DNA of 64,000 bases from CATOSP01 sp965237775 (GTDB taxonomy: Bacteria > Chloroflexota > Dehalococcoidia > Lucifugimonadales > UBA3495). A program made the translations under genes and the position numbers. The notes beneath the pieces are model-generated. The model made no database searches. It was not told the DNA's origin and saw only the letters and a program-made list of their open reading frames with translations. Below, piece after piece: positions 43,480 to 51,827 of this stretch (position 1 is the first letter of the stretch; every line of letters starts with the position of its first letter). The stretch is from the NCBI GenBank assembly GCA_965237775.1, contig OZ250155.1, positions 248,001-312,000 of the forward strand. Reading direction: 5' to 3'.

Positions 43480-43667
43480 GGCGCCGTAGTGTCCTTGCCT
43501 ATCTCAGATCTCATGGTTGCGAGTTGGTTAGAGAAGGTCGTAGGCACTCCTGGTGGGGAAATCCACAGAATAATCGCCGAACGGCGGTACCCAGGCACAA
43601 CGAGATCGACGAATTCCTGGTCCGATAGATATGCCGTGACCTCGGAATCCCTGAACACAGGCCTTAG
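43476..43667 (+). pseudogene. hicA: hicA-like toxin with nonsense codon
   Basis: Starting at a GTG that overlaps the hicB stop, the frame reads RRRSVLAYLRSHGCELVREG, RRHSWWGNPQNNRRTAVPRH and NEIDEFLVR: the dsRNA-binding-like HicA mRNA interferase fold with the catalytic His in RRHSWW. TAG at 43626-43628 replaces a residue that is usually Lys, after which ICRDLGIPEHRP continues to TAG at 43665-43667. The gene order hicB-hicA and the overlap are typical. The final TAG lies in the target site of the adjacent IS. Confidence 0.72.
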
Positions 43668-45123
43668 CTGGACTTTGTACATTCAGGCGGCGTAGGCGAG
43701 CGAGCCGATAAGGCGGTTGAACAATGGCGTGGGGACTTTTGTGATATCAGGTTCGCGATCCGACATGGAAAAACTTCCGGAGGCCTGCCACAGGTCCCTT
43801 CGGACCAAGGCGATGGCATCGGCAAAGGTGGGGAGCGGCTTGGCATACCAAGCTGCCGTCCGGGGAATGGCCGGGCGTTCTTTCTGAGACAGGTGTCCTG
43901 CCAGAGACACCCAGGAGAAGAGTCCAAAAAGCGCCGGTGTTGTACGGGCGATGGCCCGATCGGACCACTGACGCTGGGTCTCCACTCCCAAATGAGCGCG
44001 TACTTCTTGGAATGTCACCTCCAATTGCCAGCGCAACACGAACCACTCCACGATCTGGACCGGGGTGGCCGCGAGGTCGGTGGACAGCAACGCTTGGGGA
44101 CGGAATTGCCCCAAGGGGTCTCGAATCAGGACCCATCGAATAGGCACTGGATGCTTGCCCGAGTGGTACCAGAGGGCGGTTTGGGAAGCGACTTCCACGG
44201 TACGGACGGTACCGTCATACCAAGCTGGCGAGGCCTCGGCCCAGCACGTATCCGGAGAGTCAAGGAGTTCCTTCAGCGTGGGCAACCGTTTACCCTTGAC
44301 CCTGGGGCGGCCGTTCTGACCGGGCTGGCGAGGCGGCGCCGGCTCATAGAGCGCGGCATCCAGCCGCAACCTGGTGATTAAGGTAACGGGTTGAGCCAGG
44401 GCTTGGCAGAAGTGGAGCAAGTCCAAGACGGCGTAGCTGCTGTCAGCCACCAGCACCAGGGGCCGGTGGGGCAGCCACCGGCGCAGTTGGAGGATGATCT
44501 GGCGAGCCCAGTCGGTGAGCTTCTTGGGAGTGCGCCCCCTTTTCCGGTAGTATCGTTCCGAGGGCGCCAGAACCGTCAGAAAAGGCAACGCCCAAGTCCG
44601 GCGGGCCCAGGGTATCGTGGTCAGCCACATCAAGCTTATCCAGCGCAGACCGCTGGCTTTCACGAAATGGCTACCGCTGGAGCGCACTCCGTCGCGATAA
44701 ATTCCTTTTGCCTTGATACGCCCGCCCCGCCGCCGCTCCAGAGTCTCATCGATGCCGAACACTAAGGGGCCATCCCCTTGGTCCAAGTGTTGGAGCAAGA
44801 GCCACAGCAGGGTCCGGCCCAATTGCAGAGGCTGCCACACCGCCCGGCTGAGTACATGATGGTACCTTGCAAAGTTCCGGTCATCCTCCAGTCCCATCAC
44901 GCGCAACGCCGATGTCACGGTTCGCTTGCCAGGGGATAGGATGGCGCCAACCAGCAGCAGTTGGGATTTCAACCAGGTTCTGCGATGGAACAGCGTCGAA
45001 AAGGGTGTGAGTAGAGATATAATGGTATTCGGCAGGGTGAGCATAACTTGTCCTTTCATAAGGAGTAGACCAAGTTAGCTTACCCTGTTCTTTTATCTTG
45101 TCTAGCTTTTGTACAAAGTCCAG
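43668..45123 (-). mobile_element. IS701-like insertion sequence, intact
   Basis: The 1456-bp element has perfect 14-base terminal inverted repeats CTGGACTTTGTACA and is flanked by CTTAG on both sides (43663-43667 and 45124-45128). The TTAG core fits the YTAR target duplication known for IS701. It contains one intact transposase gene on the minus strand. It is inserted directly at the end of the hicBA remnant and at the edge of a MITE. Confidence 0.85.
43683..45059 (-). CDS. IS701-like (DDE_5) transposase
   Basis: This intact 458-residue transposase has LLVGAILSPGKRTVTSALRV and ARYHHVLSRAVWQPLQLGRT, the first catalytic Asp in LVFGIDETLERRRGG, HFVKASGLRWISLMWL, the second Asp in LVLVADSSYAVLDLL, and the Glu region FVLRWQLEVTFQEVRAHLGV followed by ETQRQWSDRAIARTTPALFG. 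It should cut and join the CTGGACTTTGTACA ends. No internal lesion is visible, so the element may be active. Confidence 0.88.
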   Translation of the reverse strand: MKGQVMLTLPNTIISLLTPFSTLFHRRTWLKSQLLLVGAILSPGKRTVTSALRVMGLEDDRNFARYHHVLSRAVWQPLQLGRTLLWLLLQHLDQGDGPLVFGIDETLERRRGGRIKAKGIYRDGVRSSGSHFVKASGLRWISLMWLTTIPWARRTWALPFLTVLAPSERYYRKRGRTPKKLTDWARQIILQLRRWLPHRPLVLVADSSYAVLDLLHFCQALAQPVTLITRLRLDAALYEPAPPRQPGQNGRPRVKGKRLPTLKELLDSPDTCWAEASPAWYDGTVRTVEVASQTALWYHSGKHPVPIRWVLIRDPLGQFRPQALLSTDLAATPVQIVEWFVLRWQLEVTFQEVRAHLGVETQRQWSDRAIARTTPALFGLFSWVSLAGHLSQKERPAIPRTAAWYAKPLPTFADAIALVRRDLWQASGSFSMSDREPDITKVPTPLFNRLIGSLAYAA

Positions 45124-45240
45124 CTTAGAGACTATCTCAAATCTCCACCAACCTACCGGCAGGGAGAAAAATCCCCCTCAATCCCCCTTTTGCGAAAGGG
45201 GGAGGCATGGCCTTGACTCGGTTTTGAGATAGTTTCTTAG
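45124..45240. mobile_element. MITE-like element with CTTAG flanks
   Basis: A 107-bp element (45129-45235) has ends AGACTATCTCAAA and, on the opposite strand, AAACTATCTCAAA, flanked by CTTAG at 45124-45128 and 45236-45240. The interior contains CCCCCTTTTGCGAAAGGGGG, a hairpin-forming dispersed repeat. The left CTTAG is shared with the right flank of the IS701-like element, showing nested insertion at one target. Confidence 0.7.
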
Positions 45241-45242
45241 TT

Positions 45243-45758
45243 ATGGAAATTGCCATAGACCCGTGTGTGCTCCGGCCCTGGCGCCAAGCGGATGTGGCCG
45301 CGCTCGTCAAGTACGCCAACAACCGCGCTATCTGGATTAATCTCACCGATAGGTTCCCCTACCCTTATACAGAAGAGGACGCCGAATACTGGATTCGGTT
45401 CGCCAGCCACCAAGACCCACTGACAAATCTCGCCATTTCCACCCAGGACGAAGCCATCGGCAGCATAGGTCTAACGTTGCAAGAGGGTATACATTCCCGG
45501 TCCGCCGAGGTCGGATACTGGCTGGCTGAACCCTTTTGGGGCCAGGGAATCGCCACCAAGGCGTTGAAAGCATTCTCGGAGTACGCCTTCGAGAAGTTTA
45601 ACCTAACGCGCCTCTATGCAATCGTGTTTGAGTGGAACATCCCGTCCACACGTGTCCTGGAAAAGGCCGGGTTTTCTTGCGAGGCCAGGATGCGCAAGAG
45701 CGCGGTCAAGGACGGCAGAACCGCCGACGAATTCCTCTACGGCCTCGTCAGAGAATAA
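45243..45758 (+). CDS. GNAT N-acetyltransferase, RimJ/RimL-like
   Basis: This is a 171-residue acetyltransferase with CVLRPWRQADVAALVKYANN at the start, GSIGLTLQEGIHSRSAEVGY, the acetyl-CoA-binding LAEPFWGQGIATKALKAF, and NIPSTRVLEKAGFSCEARMR as in RimJ/RimL-type proteins. The substrate (ribosomal protein N-terminus or small molecule) cannot be told. The start ATG lies three bases after the MITE flank and has no Shine-Dalgarno, so its native upstream region may have been displaced by the insertions. Confidence 0.85.
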   Translation: MEIAIDPCVLRPWRQADVAALVKYANNRAIWINLTDRFPYPYTEEDAEYWIRFASHQDPLTNLAISTQDEAIGSIGLTLQEGIHSRSAEVGYWLAEPFWGQGIATKALKAFSEYAFEKFNLTRLYAIVFEWNIPSTRVLEKAGFSCEARMRKSAVKDGRTADEFLYGLVRE

Positions 45759-45903
45759 CCGGGAGATTAACCGCCGATATCCGGTTGCGAGTCCCGATTA
45801 GACCCTCGCGCCGGAGCGATGCACGGGGCGCCAGCAGGCCCGTTCCCGCCTCCTCACGTGGTATGATGTTCGGGCTCTCCAGCAACCCGAATTCTCGATA
45901 GGA

Positions 45904-47151
45904 ATGCCCAACGTGACGCAACCGACCATCGACGGCGACCGCCTCAACCGGACTCTCCAGGAGTTGGGCCAGATCGGGGACTCGCCACTGGGAATGCAGC
46001 GGATAGCCTTTTCTCCAGAGGACATCGCCGGGCGCGAGTACACCATTTCCTTAATGCGCAATGCCAGACTGAAGACCCGGATAGACGCCGCGGGAAACAT
46101 CATCGGCAGAAAGGAAGGCTCCGTTCCGGGGCTGCCCGCCATTGCGATGGGCTCCCACACCGACACCGTTCCCAGCGGAGGGAAGTACGACGGAGCCCTT
46201 GGGGTCATGGGAGGGATCGAGTGCGTACAAACACTGGTAGACGCCGGGCAATCTCTTCGGCACCCCGTCGAGGTGATCGTCTTCACCAATGAAGAGGGCA
46301 CACGGTTCCATCGCTGGCTCATCGGCAGCAGGGCGATGGCGGGCCAGTTATCGGAGGAAGACCTGGCGGCGGTTGACGACGAAGGGGTGAGCCTGGCCAG
46401 CCGGATGGCCGACATTGGCGGCGACCTATCCAGGGTTGAAGAAGCCCGCAGGACCAGAGATGAGTTGGCGGCATACTTCGAACTGCACATAGAGCAGGGT
46501 CCGGAACTGCACCAGTCCGGCGTGCCCATAGGCATCGTAACCGGCATCACCGGCAGAGGCATGTTTGAGGTGGAGTTTCAGGGTATATCCAACCACGCCG
46601 GAACGACACCCATGCCCTCACGCCGGGATGCCCTGGTCAGCGCGTCCAGGTTAGTCCTGGAAGTCCAACGGATCGCGGCGGACTCGGAAGTTTGCCGGGT
46701 GGCGACCGCGGGCGCGATTCACGCGCATCCCAACGCGGTCAACGTAATCCCAGGTCACGTGCGCGTCGGAGTGGAGTTCCGCGACATCCAGATTTCCGCC
46801 CTGGACGCGGCTGAAGCTGAGTTGCGCAGGGCGGCGGACTCCATCGCGTCGGACGATCAGGTCTCCGTGGAAATACACCGGCAGCGGCACACCGAGGGAG
46901 TCCCCATCACGCCAGAAATGCAGGCATTGGTTGAAGAAGCAGCCCGGATATCCGGGTTTGCCTCGCAGCGTGTGCCGTCCGGGGCGGGCCATGACGCCCA
47001 GGCGATCGCCGCAATCACGGATATGGCAATGGTGTTCGTGCCCAGCATTGACGGCATCAGCCATGCTCCGGAGGAATACTCTACCCCCGAAGCCTGCGCC
47101 AATGGAACGCAGGTCCTATTGAACCTAGCGCTCCTGGCAGACCAGAGATAG
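45904..47151 (+). CDS. M20-family amidohydrolase (N-carbamoyl-amino acid/allantoate hydrolase type)
   Basis: This is a zinc-dependent amidase/carbamoylase. Metal-ligand regions are AMGSHTDTVPSGGKYDGALG and EVIVFTNEEGTRFHRWLIGS, with ELHIEQGPELHQSG, the dimerisation/substrate region GRGMFEVEFQGISNHAGTTP and the terminal PSGAGHDAQAIAAIT. At 415 residues it fits the hydantoinase/carbamoylase subfamily, which opens N-carbamoyl amino acids or allantoate. It is followed by a CoxG-like protein and a cyclase on the same strand, an apparent catabolic set. Confidence 0.9.
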   Translation: MPNVTQPTIDGDRLNRTLQELGQIGDSPLGMQRIAFSPEDIAGREYTISLMRNARLKTRIDAAGNIIGRKEGSVPGLPAIAMGSHTDTVPSGGKYDGALGVMGGIECVQTLVDAGQSLRHPVEVIVFTNEEGTRFHRWLIGSRAMAGQLSEEDLAAVDDEGVSLASRMADIGGDLSRVEEARRTRDELAAYFELHIEQGPELHQSGVPIGIVTGITGRGMFEVEFQGISNHAGTTPMPSRRDALVSASRLVLEVQRIAADSEVCRVATAGAIHAHPNAVNVIPGHVRVGVEFRDIQISALDAAEAELRRAADSIASDDQVSVEIHRQRHTEGVPITPEMQALVEEAARISGFASQRVPSGAGHDAQAIAAITDMAMVFVPSIDGISHAPEEYSTPEACANGTQVLLNLALLADQR

Positions 47152-47175
47152 CGGCAACCCACAGGGAGTAGGTCC

Positions 47176-47610
47176 ATGAAGGTCTCAGGCAGCTACACGT
47201 TCAATGCTCCGGTCCAGAAGGTTTGGGACGTATTGACCGACCCCTCCGTCTTGTCCGGCTGCATCCCCGGCTGTTCGGGGCTGGAGCCGTTGGGGGAGAA
47301 TGAATACCAGGCCTCGTTGCTGGTCGGGATTGGGCCTGTCCGGGGCAACTACAACGCAAAGGTGGCCATACGGGACATGGTCCCTCACGACTCCTACAGG
47401 CTGGTGGTGGAAGGCAACGGCCCCTCGGGGTTCGCCAGCGGAGAGGCTACCATCAGGCTGTCGGCCCAAGGCGACCAAACCATTGTAGCGGTGGACAGTG
47501 ACGCCCAGGTGGGAGGCACAGTGGCGCGGGTCGGGCAGCGGCTCATGGGTAGTGTGGCCAAGATGATGATGGACCAATTGTTCAGTTGTCTAAGAGACAA
47601 GGCAGCCTAG
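47176..47610 (+). CDS. CoxG-like SRPBCC-domain protein
   Basis: This is a 144-residue START/SRPBCC protein of the carbon-monoxide-dehydrogenase subunit G (CoxG) type: MKVSGSYTFNAPVQKVWDVL, TDPSVLSGCIPGCSGLEPLG, NYNAKVAIRDMVPHDSYRLV, DSDAQVGGTVARVGQRLMGS. CoxG proteins bind lipids and help mature or anchor molybdenum hydroxylases, but no CoxMSL genes are present here. It lies 24 bases after the M20 gene. A stand-alone ligand-binding role is possible. Confidence 0.85.
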   Translation: MKVSGSYTFNAPVQKVWDVLTDPSVLSGCIPGCSGLEPLGENEYQASLLVGIGPVRGNYNAKVAIRDMVPHDSYRLVVEGNGPSGFASGEATIRLSAQGDQTIVAVDSDAQVGGTVARVGQRLMGSVAKMMMDQLFSCLRDKAA

Positions 47611-47630
47611 CCACGAAAGGAGAATGACCC

Positions 47631-48548
47631 ATGGAGCGAAGAATACCTACCAAGGAAGAGGTCCTGGGATACCTGAAGGATGACCGGAACTGGGGCCGGT
47701 GGGGAAACGATGACCAGGTAGGCGCGGTTAACATGGTGACCGATGACAAGCGCGCCGGGGCGGCCAGGCTGGTCCAGAAGGGCCGGGCGGTAACGTTGAG
47801 CAGGGAGTTCCCGGTCACCCCCGCGGCCAACAACCCAACGCCGGCGCTCCACTACATGCGCCGGGGCACCCGGCCCAACGGCGGCGGCTCGGCAACTGAC
47901 TTTTACGGCATCTCCTACCACGGCCAGGCCACAACTCATCTCGACGCCCTTTGCCACGTTTGGGACGGTAACGGCATGTGGAACGGGAGGAACGCCGACG
48001 ACGTTATTGAGTTTGACGGCGCGAAGTGGGGCTCCGTGGAACATTGGAAGGAAGGGATCATCACCCGGGGAGTGCTCCTGGACGTGCCCCGGTTCAGAGG
48101 AACGGACTTCGTAACTCATGAGGAGCCCATCCACGGCTGGGAGCTTGAGGATGTTGCCAAGGCCGAGGGAATAACCCTATCGCCCGGAGACGCCATCTGC
48201 GTTTACGGAGGGCGTGAGGCCTGGAACCGGGTCAACCCCCTGTGGGGTTCGGACCCCAACGGCCACCGCGCCGGGTTGCACGCGTCCTGCCTGAAGTTCC
48301 TACGCGAGTCAGACTGTTGCCTGCTGGTCTGGGACATGATGGACTACCAGCCTAACGGCTACGACCTGCCCTGGTCGGTCCACGGCTCCATCTTTGCCTA
48401 CGGCATTGGGCTGCTGGACAATGCCCTGTTGGAACCGCTGGCCCAGGTCTGCGCCGAAGAAAACCGCTGGGAATTCATGCTCACCGTCAATCCGCTGCGG
48501 GTCGTGGGCGGCACCGGCTCACCGGTAAATCCCATCGCCCTGCTCTAG
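47631..48548 (+). CDS. Cyclase-family protein (kynurenine formamidase-like hydrolase)
   Basis: This metal-dependent hydrolase has the cyclase-family motif in variant form: SYHGQATTHLDALCHVW (family pattern HxGTHxDxxxH, here with QATTH). It also has VTLSREFPVT, ITRGVLLDVPRF and HASCLKFLRESDCCLLVWDM. The family includes kynurenine formamidases and isatin hydrolases that open amide rings. 305 residues, GAAAGGAG upstream of the ATG. Together with the M20 amidase it suggests stepwise hydrolysis of a cyclic amide or ureide. Confidence 0.87.
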   Translation: MERRIPTKEEVLGYLKDDRNWGRWGNDDQVGAVNMVTDDKRAGAARLVQKGRAVTLSREFPVTPAANNPTPALHYMRRGTRPNGGGSATDFYGISYHGQATTHLDALCHVWDGNGMWNGRNADDVIEFDGAKWGSVEHWKEGIITRGVLLDVPRFRGTDFVTHEEPIHGWELEDVAKAEGITLSPGDAICVYGGREAWNRVNPLWGSDPNGHRAGLHASCLKFLRESDCCLLVWDMMDYQPNGYDLPWSVHGSIFAYGIGLLDNALLEPLAQVCAEENRWEFMLTVNPLRVVGGTGSPVNPIALL

Positions 48549-48980
48549 ACCATGTACGCCATATCTCCCGTGCGATGTGCGGTTTAGTGCACTTTACGGT
48601 GAAATCGGCGAGGGCTACTGGGTTGTCGATTAAATTGCCCAAGTTGTTTGCCTAGGGTTCCATAGTTGGGAATATTATGTACGTCTAGAAGGGGATAGCT
48701 AGTTATACTTACTATCCGCCATCTGAAGCGCGTCGGTACGCAATAGCCCTCCCGGTAGCAATCCTCTGGGATGGAGTAGGCAGATTGTTACCGCCTCCGG
48801 AAGGAGCAGTAACAATGTTGCTCGGAAGAGGCCGTTAGGAGCGACGTAAATGTAGTAGACAGGGCTTTATATCGTCAAGGTCGCAAGTGTACGGTGTACT
48901 CGAATCCTCGCAAAGCTGAGGATTTCTTGGCCTAGACGCGGGACAAGTGTCGATCACATCCCATTATCCCGAGATCCACC
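48549..48980 (+). other. Long noncoding stretch, possible small RNA region
   Basis: There is no ORF across 432 bases. Possible promoter-like words are TATTAT (48674-48679) and TATACT (48704-48709). The segment 48760-48830 can form nested hairpins (TGTTAC/GTAACA around TCCGGAAGGA, and GCCTC/GAGGC), and the region ends in a 23-bp terminator stem. This would fit a noncoding RNA or a long leader, but it matches no RNA family I can name; the TCC-GGAA-GGA hairpin recalls SRP RNA without its conserved flanks. Confidence 0.3.
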
Positions 48981-49028
48981 AAAGACACGATAACCCGCCC
49001 CAAGATTGGGGCGGGTTATCGTGTCTTT
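48981..49028 (+). terminator. Perfect 23-bp stem terminator-like hairpin
   Basis: The arms 48981-49003 and 49006-49028 are perfectly complementary over 23 bases with only GA between them. The GC-rich core is flanked by AAA on the left and TTT on the right, so it can act as a terminator on both strands. It isolates the cyclase-side transcript from the ABC transporter operon promoter at 49088. Confidence 0.75.
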
Positions 49029-49087
49029 ATTGGTTTAGGATTCATAGCTACCGTCCGGGCGTTAGGAAACCACGAAATCGTGCTGTA

Positions 49088-49117
49088 TTGACATAGTGAA
49101 GATTGATAGTCTATATT
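49088..49117 (+). promoter_or_regulatory. Sigma-70 type promoter of the ABC transporter operon
   Basis: TTGACA (49088-49093) and TATATT (49112-49117) are spaced 18 bases apart. Transcription would begin near 49124, leaving an untranslated leader of about 355 bases before the binding-protein gene. That leader (49124-49478) has no ORF or motif I can name. Confidence 0.65.
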
Positions 49118-49478
49118 ATCCGGGCTCGATTACGGAACAAAAGCATATCGTCCGGAATTACCGTCACGATATGGGCACGATGAAATAATTCTGGCCGAGT
49201 GGTATAGAAGTGATCCATAACATTATGAGGAATTAGCCGTATAGGCCGTCAGAAGTATCCGCCTACGCAGACTCGCCTAGCGAAGTAGGATAAGCCAGAC
49301 CCCGATGGTTCAGGATTCCCAAGGTGCTCTAACCCTCGTCGCCCATTCGGAACAAACAGGTCACCAGAGACAAATAGTGTTCGGGGACTTCCTCAAGGGT
49401 GAGAGAGAGGTATGCCACCATCCTTGAGACAAGATGCCGTGCGAGCAGATAATCAACCCAAAATATGGAGGAGTGATC

Positions 49479-51296
49479 ATGGCGCATCGTTGGTTGATGA
49501 GGCCCCAAGGGCTAGCATTTGTTCTCCTGGCATTAGTTCTCATCATGGCCATGGCTTGTGGGACATCGGCAACGGATCCCGGATCAGCCATACAGCCGAC
49601 AACCGGAGCTGGCAAGACAGAGGTTGCCCAATCTACCGCCATCCCGGAGGCTACAACCGCACCGGTGGTTACAGGGAAAATGACACCCAGGGGCACTTTT
49701 ACTTATGCTTATAAGAATCTGTTCCCCATGAATGTATTCCCCACGGTGACTGAAGGTGGTGCGTATGGATGGATCGGCCGTTTCAGTGGTGAAACGCTGA
49801 CTTTCATGAACCCGCAAAAGGAAATCATACCAAACCTGATAAAAGAGTGGAGCGTTGCCCCGGATGGCGTGACGTGGACATTCAGGCTCCAGGAAGGCGT
49901 CCAGTTCCATCAGGGCTACGGGGAGATGACCGCCGAGGGCGTCATCTGGAGCATTAAGATAAGTGGGGGCGAAAGTTCCAGAGTAGCCTACAACTCCCAT
50001 ATCAGGCGACTTTGGGGGATTGGGGGCGATATTGCTAAAGGGTCGACCGTTACCGGGGAGATTGATGAAGGGCGGACCAAGGCGTTGGACCGCTACACGA
50101 TTGAGGTAAACACCATCACACCCCAGTATGACACGTTGAGCGTCCTCGCGTTCCCACACATAAATATTTTTAGCCGGGCGCAGGTAGAGGATGTAGGAGT
50201 ACTGGTGGCCAGCAAGACCCTCGCCCTTACTGGACCCTGGGAGTACTTGGACGCCGAACAAGACCAGTTCACGAAATTTAAGGCCGTGGAGAACCACTGG
50301 CGGAAGACGCCTGAGTTCGCCGAGTTGGTTATGAGGCACATACCCGAAGAGTCCACAAGGATAGCCAATTTCCAGACGGGCAAGCTAACCACCATGCAAA
50401 TGGACCTGGACTCTATCCCCGCCGTCGAGAAAGTGGAAAACTCCAGTCTCTTCCGCGTACCGGGCGGCACCGCAATAAGCTTGAGCTTCTATGGCAACTA
50501 CTATACGGGCCTTGGCACCCCGGAGCACACAGAGCGAGTGCCTGGCTGGGACCCTTCATTGCCATGGGTATCCGGCAACGCGGACCCGGAATCTGAGGAA
50601 TGGAAAACGGCCGCCAAGGTCCGCACCGCTCTGTCCATTGCCATAGACCGCCAGCTCTTAACTGACACGCTCCTTCGGGGTGAGGCAGTTCCAGACCCCC
50701 TACCAGCGTGGGCGTTCCATCTTGACAAGCTTCCCCCTGAGTTGAGGCAGTGGGAGTACAACCCGGAGAAAGCCAAGCAACTCCTGACCGAGGCGGGCTA
50801 TCCGGATGGGTTCAGCATCGACCTTACGCCCATCGGTGGCTATTCGTATCCTGAGGTCACCGCGGCCATCGCCCAGATGTGGGAGGTGGTAGGTGTGAGC
50901 GCCGTCCAGCAGAATATGCCCTACGCCACCTTCCGGCCGGGTATCGTGACTCGCACTTACAATCAAGCGTATCAGCACTCCCATGTGGCAGCCGATCCCC
51001 TTGACCGTTGGGCCGTAGCATTCAACAGTACAACTGCCTGGAATTTTGGCGTGGACCACCCGGTCTTGGAGGAACTGCTGGCTGAAGCCCAAGGCATAGT
51101 AGACGACGAAGAGCGCTATGCGGTGATGGTGGAGGCCGCCAGTTTCTTGTATGAAAACGCCCTGGCCGTCGGGCTCTACGCCCAAAATATCGTATATCCT
51201 TTGAGTTCCGACACAGCCTCCTGGTACGAGCATCTGAACTTCGCCGAAACACGAGATTTAACTATGTATGAGTGGGCTCCCAACCTCGCCCAGTAG
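49479..51296 (+). CDS. ABC transporter substrate-binding lipoprotein, family 5 (peptide/opine type)
   Basis: The ATG at 49479 has GGAGGAG upstream and starts a lipoprotein signal (LLALVLIMAMAC, Cys27). After a Ser/Thr/Pro linker comes the SBP family 5 fold: NPQKEIIPNLIKEWSVAPDG, WTFRLQEGVQFHQG, VRTALSIAIDRQLLTDTLLR, YNPEKAKQLLTEAGYPDGFS and DRWAVAFNSTTAWNFG. These proteins deliver oligopeptides, nickel or other small organics to DppBC-type permeases. The longer frame from 49434 would put the signal peptide inside and is rejected. First gene of the operon. Confidence 0.9.
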   Translation: MAHRWLMRPQGLAFVLLALVLIMAMACGTSATDPGSAIQPTTGAGKTEVAQSTAIPEATTAPVVTGKMTPRGTFTYAYKNLFPMNVFPTVTEGGAYGWIGRFSGETLTFMNPQKEIIPNLIKEWSVAPDGVTWTFRLQEGVQFHQGYGEMTAEGVIWSIKISGGESSRVAYNSHIRRLWGIGGDIAKGSTVTGEIDEGRTKALDRYTIEVNTITPQYDTLSVLAFPHINIFSRAQVEDVGVLVASKTLALTGPWEYLDAEQDQFTKFKAVENHWRKTPEFAELVMRHIPEESTRIANFQTGKLTTMQMDLDSIPAVEKVENSSLFRVPGGTAISLSFYGNYYTGLGTPEHTERVPGWDPSLPWVSGNADPESEEWKTAAKVRTALSIAIDRQLLTDTLLRGEAVPDPLPAWAFHLDKLPPELRQWEYNPEKAKQLLTEAGYPDGFSIDLTPIGGYSYPEVTAAIAQMWEVVGVSAVQQNMPYATFRPGIVTRTYNQAYQHSHVAADPLDRWAVAFNSTTAWNFGVDHPVLEELLAEAQGIVDDEERYAVMVEAASFLYENALAVGLYAQNIVYPLSSDTASWYEHLNFAETRDLTMYEWAPNLAQ

Positions 51297-51350
51297 GGAG
51301 TTGACACAGGTAGAGAGTAGATCGCATTTGCATCAAGCAGTAACGTTAGC

Positions 51351-51812
51351 TTGATAGCGGTGATCCTCACCATTGCCGCGCGCGTCGGGCTTGGAGTCCT
51401 CCTTGCCCTCGTGCTCAGCATGACGGGAATAGGGATAGCCTGGGGGCTTTACGTCTTCTCCGGAGCGGTCGCCAGGATAACGCTCGAAGCCATGTTTATT
51501 GGGGGGGCCGGCTTGGGGGCTGGTCTCGGCGGAATGTTGGCATGGCTGCGAGTTGACGGTAATCAGCGTTCAACATTGATACCCATCATGCTGGTGGCCG
51601 CTCTAGTGGGCGTGGGCGGAGCATGGGCTGGGTATGGGTATGGAGTGAACAGAGAGATTGAGTGTTGCGCCAAACCTGCAATCGGCACCTTTTCCTACGC
51701 AGCCTTCGGAGCCACCTTGGCGGCCAACGGGATGGTCCTGCTCCTCGGTATTCCAAGGGAAATAACCACCAGAAGGCGGTTAGGCTCTTATCAAGGCGAA
51801 CTCGAGATTTGA
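51351..51812 (+). CDS. Small four-helix membrane protein in the ABC transporter operon
   Basis: The 153-residue hydrophobic protein has about four membrane segments (VILTIAARVGLGVLLALVLS, GIAWGLYVFSGAVARITLEA, TLIPIMLVAALVGVGGAWAG, FGATLAANGMVLLLGI) and a short cytoplasmic C-terminal tail. No family is recognised. It lies between the binding-protein and permease genes, which is unusual, so it may be an accessory subunit. The start is uncertain: TTG at 51351, or GTG three codons later. Confidence 0.6.
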   Translation: MIAVILTIAARVGLGVLLALVLSMTGIGIAWGLYVFSGAVARITLEAMFIGGAGLGAGLGGMLAWLRVDGNQRSTLIPIMLVAALVGVGGAWAGYGYGVNREIECCAKPAIGTFSYAAFGATLAANGMVLLLGIPREITTRRRLGSYQGELEI

Positions 51813-51827
51813 TGGTGGGTCTGTAAT

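Noticed and set aside
43408..43628. Recoding of the stops in hicB and hicA
   Set aside because: They are TAA and TAG at non-cysteine positions with no special downstream structure; simple nonsense mutations are sufficient.
48760..48830. SRP RNA
   Set aside because: The TCC-GGAA-GGA hairpin is present, but the conserved flanking bases of helix 8 (CAGG on the 5' side) and a closing long stem are not.
49189..49260. tRNA-like stretch (CTGGCCGAGTGG)
   Set aside because: No acceptor stem, anticodon arm or T-loop can be formed around it.
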